From M3007 sp035299505 (lineage in GTDB: Bacteria > Bacteroidota > Bacteroidia > Chitinophagales > Saprospiraceae): a stretch of DNA of 64,000 nt. Shown here one piece after another: positions 17,172 to 25,900 of the stretch. Below the pieces are notes generated by a model, which saw only the letters and a program-made list of their open reading frames with translations, ran no database searches and was not told the DNA's origin. Numbering within the stretch: the stretch's first letter is position 1; each line of letters starts with the position of its first letter. The DNA lies in assembly GCA_035299505.1 (NCBI GenBank), contig DATGWL010000178.1, forward strand, positions 1 to 64,000. The letters are read 5' to 3'. A program made the position numbers and the translations under genes.

Positions 17172-19690
17172 GGATTATTCTGTTGTTGCTGTTATGCCTT
17201 ATAACCCCGGTTTCCTTGAGCGGCCAGGGAACGTTTATCCCCAAACACCTGGATTCTGTGTTGCAATATTTGCACAACATCCATCATTTCAATGGAGCGG
17301 TGCTATATGCTGAAAACGGCAAAATTCAATATAAAAAGGCCCTTGGGGTGGAGGATTTCCGCACCGGAAAACCCTTAAATACGCATTCGGCCTTCAACCT
17401 GGCATCGGTGTCCAAACAGTTTTTTGCCATGGGCATTCTGATCCTGACAGAGCAACGAAAATTGCACCTGGATGATCCTATTCAACAATATTTACCCGAG
17501 CTGCCATATCAGGATATTACCATCCAACACCTGTTGCAACATACTTCCGGTTTGCCTGAGTATTTTGACCTTTTCACCCTGCACAAAGAAGCCCTGGATA
17601 CGCTTACCAACGAAGGTCTGATCCAATTATATGCCGGCATAAAGCCTCCGCTTGAGTTCGCCCCCGGTGAGCGCTGGGCGTATTGCAATACCAATTATGT
17701 ACTGATCAGCGCCATTATTGAACGGATTTCAGGCATGAACGCTGCGGCTTTTATGGATAAAAACATCATAAAACCTCTCGGGTTAAAGGATACCTATATT
17801 TACCACCTGCGTATGCCGGAAGTGCCTGAAAATCATGTGGTTGGATACAGGGAGGAAAATGGCGGAACCTGGTTGCACGACCTGATTAATGTAGACGGCG
17901 TAACCGGCGATGGCAATATGTATTCCTCTGTGGAAGATTTATGGACCTGGGAGCAGTCATGGTATACCGAAAAGCTGGTCAAAAAATCCACTCTCGAACT
18001 GGCACTCAAACCATGTATCCTGAAAGACGGGAAAACGGCTCCATATGGTTTTGGCTGGGGCATCGTAAAACCCGGGGAAATATACCAGCATACCGGCGGC
18101 TGGAATGGTTTTGCCAACATCATTTGTCGCGACGTAAAAAACAAACGTTGTCTGGTTGTCCTGAACAGCAATGGCAGTGGTATGTATATTCCGCTGGTGC
18201 AGGCCATTTTTGAGCATAAACCTTACAAACTTCCCCGTACTACCCTCATTACCAATGTTCAGGTGATAGATGGAACAGGCATTCCGGCCAGGGCTGCCTC
18301 GGTACGGATTTTGGATGAAACCATAGAAGCGGTGGGGGCGCTGAAACCATATCCCGGCGAAATCGTAGTAGATGGTCAGGCCAAGGTGCTGGCTCCGGGA
18401 TTTATTGATACGCACAGCCATTTGGCTGGATCTACGGAAGATTATCCGGAGGCGCTTGCTGCCTTGAATCAAGGCGTTACCACCATAGTTTCCGGCCAGG
18501 ATGGTTACGGCAGTTGGATAGACAGTATTCAAGCACAAATGGCCCGAAAACCCATTGCAATCAACATAGCTACTTATACCGGCCAAACTGCGCTTCGCGA
18601 AATGGTTATGGGTGGTTCTGATCAACTGGAAAGGTCGGCCACGCAGCAGGAAATTGATCAAATGAAGGTGATTTTGCGCCAGGAAATGAAAAAAGGCTCC
18701 CTCGGCTTGTCAACCGGCCTGGAATATGCCGGCGCTTATTTTTCCACGCATGACGAAGTCATCCAATTGGCTAAAGTCACAGCTGAAGAAAAAGGCAGGT
18801 ACATCAGTCATTTGCGGAGCGAGGATATTGCACTCAAGGAGGCCATCAGCGAGATCATCGAGATTGGCCGGCAGGCAAAATTACCTGTTCAGATTTCTCA
18901 TTTTAAGATTGCATTGAAAGACGATTGGGGAACAGCGCCCCAATTACTGGCCTGGCTGGAGTCTGCCCGTACCGAAGGCATTGATATTACGGCCGATTGT
19001 TATCCCTATGTGTTCTGGAACAGCACTTTGAAAGTGTTGTTTCCCAAAACCGACTACAACAACCCGGTAAGTGCCCAGTATGCAGTGGATCACACCTTTG
19101 ATCCGGCGCAATCCATAGTGCCCAGGTTTGCGGCTAATCCGGCCTATGCGGGCAAAACCATTTCAGAGATTGCAGCTATGCGCCAGGAAACGCCAGCCCA
19201 AACCCTCATGGGACTGATTGCGGAAGCAGATGCGTATGAAGCTGCCCATCCGGATGCCACGGGTATTGAAGCCATACTTGGTAAATCCATGCTGGAAGAG
19301 GACGTTGCCAATATTTTGGCCTGGGCGCATACCAATATCTGTTCAGACGGGGCCAATGGAGGTCATCCAAGGGGTTATGGATCGTTTACGCGCGTGTTGG
19401 GTATGTATGTGCGCGAACAGAAAATTATGAGCCTGGAAATAGCCATTCAAAAAATGACCAGTCTGGCCGCGGCACACGTGGGTATAGCTAACAGGGGCAT
19501 TTTAGCGCCTGGTTATGCGGCAGATTTGGTGCTGTTTGATCCCGCAACGGTGAAAGATAATGCCAGCGTACAAAATCCCAGGGCGCTGTCAGACGGCATC
19601 CTGAAAGTTTGGGTAAATGGCCATTGTGTCTATGAGGATCAAAAAGCGACCAACCTGTATCCGGGCAAATATGTTGGCAGGAAAGAGTAG
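17168..19690 (+). CDS. Fusion of beta-lactamase-fold serine hydrolase and N-acyl-D-amino-acid deacylase
   Basis: An 840-residue exported protein with signal peptide MRIILLLLLCLITPVSLSGQ. Residues about 25-345 form a class C beta-lactamase/esterase-like domain with SxxK (Ser80-Lys83, ASVSKQF), YxN (Tyr172-Asn174) and HTG (308-310), as in D-aminopeptidases and penicillin-binding hydrolases. Residues about 355-835 are an amidohydrolase of the D-aminoacylase type: HxH (His416, His418 in GFIDTHSHL), His548 (YISHLRSED), His578 (VQISHFK) and Asp727 (ICSDGANGGHPRG). Together they would first release and then deacylate D-amino-acid compounds outside the cytoplasm; this order is inference. The gene overlaps the DgcA-like gene by 4 bases. 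Standalone proteins of each half are common; the one-chain form is unusual to me. Confidence 0.8.
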   Translation: MRIILLLLLCLITPVSLSGQGTFIPKHLDSVLQYLHNIHHFNGAVLYAENGKIQYKKALGVEDFRTGKPLNTHSAFNLASVSKQFFAMGILILTEQRKLHLDDPIQQYLPELPYQDITIQHLLQHTSGLPEYFDLFTLHKEALDTLTNEGLIQLYAGIKPPLEFAPGERWAYCNTNYVLISAIIERISGMNAAAFMDKNIIKPLGLKDTYIYHLRMPEVPENHVVGYREENGGTWLHDLINVDGVTGDGNMYSSVEDLWTWEQSWYTEKLVKKSTLELALKPCILKDGKTAPYGFGWGIVKPGEIYQHTGGWNGFANIICRDVKNKRCLVVLNSNGSGMYIPLVQAIFEHKPYKLPRTTLITNVQVIDGTGIPARAASVRILDETIEAVGALKPYPGEIVVDGQAKVLAPGFIDTHSHLAGSTEDYPEALAALNQGVTTIVSGQDGYGSWIDSIQAQMARKPIAINIATYTGQTALREMVMGGSDQLERSATQQEIDQMKVILRQEMKKGSLGLSTGLEYAGAYFSTHDEVIQLAKVTAEEKGRYISHLRSEDIALKEAISEIIEIGRQAKLPVQISHFKIALKDDWGTAPQLLAWLESARTEGIDITADCYPYVFWNSTLKVLFPKTDYNNPVSAQYAVDHTFDPAQSIVPRFAANPAYAGKTISEIAAMRQETPAQTLMGLIAEADAYEAAHPDATGIEAILGKSMLEEDVANILAWAHTNICSDGANGGHPRGYGSFTRVLGMYVREQKIMSLEIAIQKMTSLAAAHVGIANRGILAPGYAADLVLFDPATVKDNASVQNPRALSDGILKVWVNGHCVYEDQKATNLYPGKYVGRKE

Positions 19691-19817
19691 GGGAGCGCTA
19701 CAAACACCCTTCTGAATTCAACTAATACAGGCTAAATGACGTGCTTCATCCTTTTTCAATAATCAATCTTTCAGCATTGCCCACCTTAGCTTACATTGTT
19801 CAATCAATTAAGCTATC

Positions 19818-20939
19818 ATGACAAAATCCATCCTCCTGATGGCATGCCTTACGGGTCTTGCCCTCCTCCCATCATTTGCTGACGCACAGGCGTTACGCAT
19901 CCCCCAAACCACCAATTTCATCTGCAATGCCGGGCGAACCATTGGGGTTACCGACATACAAATTCACTGGAATGCTCCTGGCGTAAAGGGCCGTGAAGGT
20001 AAAATCTGGGGCACAGATGTGGCCTGGTATGGGTTTCAGGTATTGGGTTTTGGATCCAGTGTGGAATCTCCCTGGCGTGCCGGCGCGGATGAAAGTACTA
20101 CCATTTCTTTTTCCACTGATGTAACGATTAATGGCGCCAAACTCCCGGCTGGCAAGTATGGCTTTTTTATTGCTTTGTATCCGGATTCCAGTGTGTTGAT
20201 TTTCAACAAAAACGTAGATGGCTGGGGAAGCTATTTCTATCGGAGTGAACTGGACGTACTGCGTGTCAGCACCCGACAATTGAAAAACCAGCCTGATCTA
20301 CAGGAGCGACTCACCTTTAATTTTTACAACCAAACCGACTCCTCAGTGGAAATTGCACTGGAATGGGAACGCTGGAAAATTCCTTTTACAGTCGGTATTG
20401 ATACCAAATCAACTACCCTGGAATACATCAAAGCACAAATGAGTGGCGCGTTGGGGTTTGATCCGCCGAGTCTGGAGGCCGCAGCTCAGTGGTGTCTCAA
20501 CCAAAATGTGTATCTGGATGGAGCACTGCAGTGGATAAATACGGCAACAGACCCACAGTTTGTGCCAAAACCATCTTTTAGAGCGCTCTCCATCAACGCC
20601 GGCATTCTGGAAGCCCAAGGCAAAGCCACAGAGGCTGCAGCAATCATGGATAAAGCCATGGAAAATGGTTCCGTTTTGGAGCTGCATGGCTATGGCCGAC
20701 AACTACTTGGCCGAAAAAAAGTGAAAGAAGCCATGGCTGTTTTTCAGAAAAACCATCAAAAACATCAGGGCGCCTGGCCCACCAACGCCGGTCTCATGCG
20801 CGGGTACAGCGCTATGGGCGATTTGAAATTGGCTCTGAAACACGCGAAGTTAGCCCTGGAACAGGCGCCGGATGCTACCAATAAAGACTTCCTGAAAAGG
20901 ATGGTTGAACGCCTGGAGCAGGGAAAACCGGTTGAGTAA
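19818..20939 (+). CDS. DUF2911 domain protein with TPR-like tail
   Basis: A 373-residue exported protein (signal peptide MTKSILLMACLTGLALLPSF, cleavage near ADAQA). Residues about 30-175 are the DUF2911 domain: VTDIQIHWNAPGVKGREGKI, WRAGADESTTISFSTDV, LPAGKYGFF and WGSYFY are its usual landmarks. The remainder (about 240-370) contains helical repeats resembling TPRs (LSINAGILEAQGKATEAAAI, GLMRGYSAMGDLKLALKHAK). The biochemical role of DUF2911 is unknown; these proteins are common in Bacteroidota. A strong terminator follows 21 bases after the stop. Transcribed alone as far as can be seen: 127 bases separate it from the upstream fusion gene. Confidence 0.8.
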   Translation: MTKSILLMACLTGLALLPSFADAQALRIPQTTNFICNAGRTIGVTDIQIHWNAPGVKGREGKIWGTDVAWYGFQVLGFGSSVESPWRAGADESTTISFSTDVTINGAKLPAGKYGFFIALYPDSSVLIFNKNVDGWGSYFYRSELDVLRVSTRQLKNQPDLQERLTFNFYNQTDSSVEIALEWERWKIPFTVGIDTKSTTLEYIKAQMSGALGFDPPSLEAAAQWCLNQNVYLDGALQWINTATDPQFVPKPSFRALSINAGILEAQGKATEAAAIMDKAMENGSVLELHGYGRQLLGRKKVKEAMAVFQKNHQKHQGAWPTNAGLMRGYSAMGDLKLALKHAKLALEQAPDATNKDFLKRMVERLEQGKPVE

Positions 20940-20960
20940 ATCCATCAGTATCAAATTTTT

Positions 20961-21003
20961 CCAACAGCCTTCATTCCTCCTGGGGTGAAGGCTGTTGGTT
21001 TTT
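20961..21003 (+). terminator. Rho-independent terminator after DUF2911 gene
   Basis: A perfect 13-base stem, CCAACAGCCTTCA with TGAAGGCTGTTGG, around a 12-base loop and followed by TTTTT. It overlaps the 3' end of the antisense DUF559 pseudogene, whose stop codon lies inside the left arm. Confidence 0.85.
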
Positions 21004-21384
21004 GATGGTTTCCAGTATGCAATTCAGTACAATTGCGAAGTCAGTCATTACCTGATTATTGGTAAATCTGAGAACGGTTATGCCTACTTCCTGCAAAACA
21101 GCGGTTCTCTGAGCATCATATGCAGCTTGTTATGGGGTAAAATGGTATCCGCCATCCACTTCCACAGCTATTTTGGCCACATGGCAGTAAAAATCCAGTA
21201 TATACCGACAAGCAGGATGCTGGCGCCGGAATTTATATCCACCCAACTGTTTGCCTTTCAAGGCATTCCAGAGTTTGTCCTCTGCCTCCGTTGGTTTCAG
21301 GCGGTTTTGTAAGGCATATTGAAATGATTTTGCCGGGGCATGATGAAACATTTGGGGCTTCTTTGAAGCATCTTCGTTTGTCAT
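20971..21384 (-). pseudogene. DUF559 endonuclease-like gene interrupted by an in-frame TAA
   Basis: From ATG at 21384 the frame reads 84 residues of a DUF559 protein (restriction-endonuclease-like fold, Vsr relatives): KLWNALKGKQLGGYKFRRQ, YILDFYCHVAKIAVEVDGGY. It meets TAA at 21130-21132. The same frame continues without shift for 52 more codons with the expected family ending (AYDAQRTAVLQEVGITVLRF, then TNNQV), to a TGA at 20971. A single base change of a Gln or Glu codon to TAA explains this. The product would lack the last third of the domain, so it is probably inactive unless the stop is suppressed. An in-frame extension further upstream to 21630 runs through a large inverted repeat and is not credible. 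Confidence 0.8.
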
Positions 21385-21488
21385 ATGGTTTAATTCGAGG
21401 GTGAAACAATACCCTAAAATACGCTCCTTATTTAACAAAAACAAACACTCACACATTTTTTGGCCTTGTCGCATGGGCCAGGGCCCCT

Positions 21489-21584
21489 GACCCCTGAAGG
21501 GGGGTACCTTTCGTGGGGGAATTTGAGGTCTATTATAGAATTGTGGGGCAGAGCCCCCACGGAAAGTACCCCCCTTCAGGGGTC
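21489..21584. repeat. Long imperfect inverted repeat, 31-base arms
   Basis: Left arm 21489-21519 starts GACCCCTGAAGGGGGGTACC, right arm 21554-21584 ends CCCTTCAGGGGTC; about two mismatches separate the 31-base arms, and the loop has 34 bases. Each arm holds its own smaller palindrome (CCCCTGAAGGGG). Such G+C-rich elements are, from memory, dispersed in Bacteroidota genomes. It lies between the DUF559 remnant and the gene at 21716, in a stretch otherwise without genes. Confidence 0.8.
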
Positions 21585-21715
21585 GGGGGCGGTGGACGCG
21601 CGGCACAATGCCCCAAAAAACACAGACCAATTGGCCAAATTTATCCGAAATTGCCAGAATTTCCCTATAATTGCTCTCCTTTCAATCAAATAATTTCAAA
21701 TACCTGTAGTTTTTT

Positions 21716-22183
21716 ATGGGAATCATCAAGCCAATAGGCGCCTTGGAACGCGGCATCACCAAAGATGAGTTGGTGGCGCTGGGTGAGGCTGATGCACAAG
21801 CTGTTATAGACAGCGGACAATACGATTTGCTGAAAGTGTACGTTGAAATGAAACGCTATGAGTTGTATTTCAAAACAGCCATGGATAAAATCCGCGATGC
21901 TGCTCTGGTAGTTGCGCAGGAAACTGGTATGAAATCCTTCAATTATGCCGATGCTCAAGTCTCCAATACCCAACGTCGGGTGTATCATTTTGAGCAGGAT
22001 CCAACCTGGCGGAGTTTACACGATGCGTTTGAATATCAAAAAAACAAATTGAAAGAGCATGAAGAGACCCTCAAACAGCTTGAAGGCGAAAATGTCAGCT
22101 ACGTGGATGAGGAAACCGGCGAACTGATTGAACTGATTGCTCCAACCATGGAAGTGGTGGAAAGTATTATGGTCAAACTGTAA
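21716..22183 (+). CDS. Small acidic coiled-coil protein, unrecognised (possibly phage-related)
   Basis: A 155-residue soluble protein without signal peptide. It is strongly helical, with a probable coiled coil at about 95-125 (FEYQKNKLKEHEETLKQLEG) and an acidic tail DEETGELIELIAP. The middle has the segment SFNYADAQVSNTQRRVYHFE followed by DPTW, which recalls small proteins of unknown function in Bacteroidota phages; this comparison is from memory and weak. There are no phage genes around it. ATG start after an A+T-rich leader; the next gene begins 46 bases after the stop and may be co-transcribed. I assign no function. Confidence 0.6.
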   Translation: MGIIKPIGALERGITKDELVALGEADAQAVIDSGQYDLLKVYVEMKRYELYFKTAMDKIRDAALVVAQETGMKSFNYADAQVSNTQRRVYHFEQDPTWRSLHDAFEYQKNKLKEHEETLKQLEGENVSYVDEETGELIELIAPTMEVVESIMVKL

Positions 22184-22229
22184 CGCTCAATTGCCAGGAG
22201 TTTTTTTTCAGACACACGCTAAGCAACAA

Positions 22230-22865
22230 ATGAACAACAAATATTATTTTTCAGGTATCTTATTGGTGCTATTGTTACAGTCGGGCACTCCAAAGTCGTT
22301 CCAATCGATTGATTTTCAGCACTTAAAAAACGGCGATCTGATTTTTCAGACCTCACTTTCCAGTCAGAGCCAGGCCGTGCAATTGGCCACCCGCTCAGTG
22401 TATTCGCATTGTGGTATTGTATTTCAGGAAAATGGGAAATACTACGTGTTTGAAGCGGTGCAACCCGTGAAAAAAACTCCGCTTCAAAAGTGGATTGCAC
22501 GCGGCGAAAACGGCAAATATGTGGTAAAACGGCTCAAAAATGCCGATCAGGTACTAACGCCGCAAGTGTTGCAGCAAATGAAACAAATAGCCGGCGGGTT
22601 TGCCGGCAAACCTTACGACCTGACCTTTGAATGGTCAGACAATCGTATCTATTGCTCCGAATTGATTTGGAAGGTTTACCAGCGGGCAACGGGTATTGAG
22701 CTAGGACAATTGGCGCAATTGAAAAGCTTTGATCTGAGCGCCAAACCCGTACAAAAGAAAATGAAAGAACGATACGGAGACCAGATACCCTGGAATGAGC
22801 CGGTAATTTCTCCAGCCGCTATTTTTGACAGCGACCTGCTGGTAACTGTGAAAGATAGCGACTAA
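22230..22865 (+). CDS. YiiX-like permuted NlpC/P60 peptidase-fold protein
   Basis: The ATG at 22230 is chosen because it opens a signal-like N terminus (MNNKYYFSGILLVLLLQSG); a longer frame from 22137 overlaps the upstream gene. The 211-residue product belongs to the YiiX/YycO family of circularly permuted papain-like enzymes. Visible landmarks are LKNGDLIFQTS near the N terminus, the catalytic His in VYSHCGIVF and the catalytic Cys in NRIYCSELIWKVYQ. Family members are thought to be amidases or acyl-transfer enzymes acting on peptides, lipids or murein; the substrate here is unknown. Converges on the DUF3857 gene, with a hairpin between them. Confidence 0.8.
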   Translation: MNNKYYFSGILLVLLLQSGTPKSFQSIDFQHLKNGDLIFQTSLSSQSQAVQLATRSVYSHCGIVFQENGKYYVFEAVQPVKKTPLQKWIARGENGKYVVKRLKNADQVLTPQVLQQMKQIAGGFAGKPYDLTFEWSDNRIYCSELIWKVYQRATGIELGQLAQLKSFDLSAKPVQKKMKERYGDQIPWNEPVISPAAIFDSDLLVTVKDSD

Positions 22866-22881
22866 TAACAAAATATGCCGG

Positions 22882-22918
22882 AAAAGGATGGTACGAGGGC
22901 CTAACCCTCGTACCATCC
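22882..22918 (-). terminator. Hairpin between convergent genes, terminator for the minus strand
   Basis: A perfect 14-base stem GGATGGTACGAGGG / CCCTCGTACCATCC with a 5-base loop lies between the two convergent stop codons. On the minus strand it is followed by TTTT, so it best fits a terminator of the DUF3857 gene, but may stop transcripts from both sides. Confidence 0.7.
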
Positions 22919-22928
22919 GGTTATCTGC

Positions 22929-25900
22929 TTATTTAAATGCTACCCAACGCGTCTCGGCTGCAATAACCGCATCCACGAATGTTCGGAAACTGGCGTATTG
23001 ATCTGCCGGAATGACATTGCGCACGGTTTGAATGTCGCGCCTGACTTCCAGTACACCCGGTTGGATTTGTTTGTAGTGCAGGGCATATTTCATCTCTCCA
23101 AAAGTAAGATTAATATCCTTCGGAATTTCACTAAACTGTTTGCCTTCCGGTACCTTGATGGTCACTGTTTCTGTGTATTGATCGGTATCCTCATAATCCC
23201 AGTATTTGATGGGATGTGTCCGCTCTTCATCATTGAAGGCATCGGCGGCAAAGAAGACATTGAAGAAAGGCACCTTGATGGTTTGCATGTCGCCAATCTG
23301 CATAACCTCGTTTTTAATGCTGCTTTTTACCTTGAAATGCATGGTATCTGTTGCTTTTTCGAAATCATCAAATACCAGCTCCTTGATGGTCAGCGGGTTG
23401 GTGAAAAGGCGCGCCATACGGCCCTGCATGGTTTCGGATCTTTTAATCACCGGAAGGTCTTTGTACTGACCTCTGATGCCGCCTGCAATCCGCCCACCCG
23501 TGTACGAGTCGGTTTCGGCCAGCAATTCGCGTCCCTTGATCTCAATTTTAGTCATTTCTGTCCGGAAATCTTTTACCCGGTTGGATGGTTCCAGATAAAA
23601 TGGCTTGACATCCTTTGGCCTGTTGCTGCCATATGGTATTTCCAGTGCAAAAGCGTGGATATCCATCGTTGGCAAACTGCCAAAAACCAGATCGGCATCT
23701 GTGAGTTCAAGGAACCAGATTTGGCCATCGGCTTTCACCTTCACAATACAATGATTGAAATCAATGGACGGCAACAACAGCGCATTTTCACCTTCATCGC
23801 GGGTATTGAGCAGCACCAAATTGGCTTCCAAACCAGCCTCACGAGCCAGCGCAGCGTACAGGGTCGCCAGGTCTTTACAGTCGCCCAGTTTGGTTTGAAT
23901 AACCCTGGCGGCTTTTTGCGGCACAAGTCCGGATTGACGGAAAGGCACGGAGGAATACCGGATGTTTTTGGTAATCCAGCGGTAAATGATGCGGGCCTTT
24001 TCTGTTTCTGTGTACTTTTTATCTGCAGGAAACAGGGTTTTGTACAGCTGTTGTACCTCATAATCCCTTTTGGCCTGATCGCTGGATACATCAGCATACC
24101 AGTTAGCCACCTCACTCCAATTGGGAATGGTGCTAACGTGCAGCAACTTGCCCAGATCAATTAAGCCGGGCATGGAACGCTCCTGTTTTACCGCAGGCTC
24201 ATTCACGGCCTCCCAAAGGTATTTTTTGAGACTGCCTTCTTCAATTTCCGTGATTTTAGGCTCCAACTGCTGATTGAGCTGTTTGAACTGGAATTGAACA
24301 GAAGGTGGCGCCAACAGGCAATACCTGGATATTTCTGCCGGAACAAACTTATTAAAGGTATGTAACTGCGTAAACTCCCGGGCCATTCTGCCATAGGCGT
24401 AGTTGGATAAACGATAACGAACATGAATGCCGTCGCCTACCTGTAAATTAGTGAATACCAGTGAGTTGTCATTTTGTTCTGCCAACAGTTTGCTTCCGTT
24501 GGGCTTCAGTACCTCAGCCTTTTCAATGATCAGGCTTTGCGTAGAGGAATTGTACCCAATGGATGATTCTTTCCAACGATCAATTCCGGCTTCGTTCAAA
24601 ACCTTGATGACAATGGTAGAAACCTGCTCCGAGTTCCTTTCCGGATACAGGATATTGACGTGTTCGTCCAGGATGTAATACCAGTCGTGTACCCCTATGT
24701 AATCAGCATCCTTGGATTTGCGGTACATCTCCATGGCATCGTACTGCGGCATCAGCGTGGCAAAGTCTGGTTTGTTCTCCAGCTGCCGGATTTTTCTGCG
24801 TATGTCGTAATTATTTGGACCGTAATGCAGTGATTTTTGGTAATTGGCCAGTGCGTCTTTGTTGTTGGAAGCCCGTTCGGCACAATTGCCGGCCAATTCC
24901 CAATATTGAGCAGAAAATGGTGCCCTGGCCAGCAGTTTATCAGCGCAAGCCTTACATTTTTCCGGCTCATTGACTGAAAAATAATAGTTGGCCAGGCGAG
25001 TCAGGGCTGCATCGCCGGTAGGGTACGACTCGTCAATACGTTTGTAAATGGCTACGGCTTTAGAGCCCATGCCCAGTTCCAAGTATTGTTCCGCCAGGGT
25101 ATTGGCTATGGAAATGTCAAAATTTGATTCCAAAAACCAGCTCAGCATAGATGCCGCAGCCTCCGGTCTTTTATGGAGCTTTGATTCTACGGCAAACTGC
25201 AAATTGGTGAAATAACTGTTAGTCGGGTACTTTTTATAGCACTTTTCAATCAGTTTAACCCCTTCCTGCACAGCCTGCTGTTTGAATAACAGGTCAATTT
25301 TCTTGGAGGAGGTTGATTCATCTTCGCCATACAGGTCCTCCCAGCGGGTGAGCAAGGTCATGGCTTCATCGTAATCTTCCTTGGCCAATGCTTCTTCATA
25401 CCTGAATATCATCGACATCAGGGATTCCGGCGCCAGTCGCTTGATGTCTTCAAATTCCTGGGAAAGCGCCGTGCGGTTTTCCATATTCTGCAAACATTTC
25501 AACCGTTGAAAACGCAGGGCGATATTGTCGGGAGAAAGTGCCAGGGCTTTTTCTATAGTTTCCAGCGCCAGTTCGTTGTCGTAATTGCGCAGATACACGC
25601 TGCTCAGGTAGAAATAGTTGACCAGATTATTGGGTTGAGCGGCAATCTTCTTTTTGAAATACTCCACCGCATAAAACGGCTGTCTTGCCGGGAGTGCGCC
25701 TTCTGCCTTGGCATAGGGCTGATAGGTAGTTGAAGCCTGCAAGCCGCTGGCCGGACGACCATTGGAGTCCAAAAAGCGCAACCCGAAATTCATGGTTCCG
25801 TCTTCAATTAATCCTATTTGCAACAGAACCCGGTTTACACCTTTTTTGAGTTTAACCGGGGCCTTAAATACATCAAAATCTGTATGCCGGTGTAATTGCT

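Noticed and set aside
17957..18661. A 234-residue minus-strand frame inside the fusion hydrolase gene
   Set aside because: Antisense to active-site-bearing sequence, no signal peptide and no recognisable domain.
21384..21630. In-frame N-terminal extension of the DUF559 gene
   Set aside because: It is formed by reading through the large inverted repeat and gives Pro/Arg/Gly-rich low-complexity sequence.
22998..24164. A 388-residue plus-strand frame opposite the DUF3857 gene
   Set aside because: It lies antisense to a clear gene with catalytic residues and shows no domain-like pattern, so it is a shadow frame.
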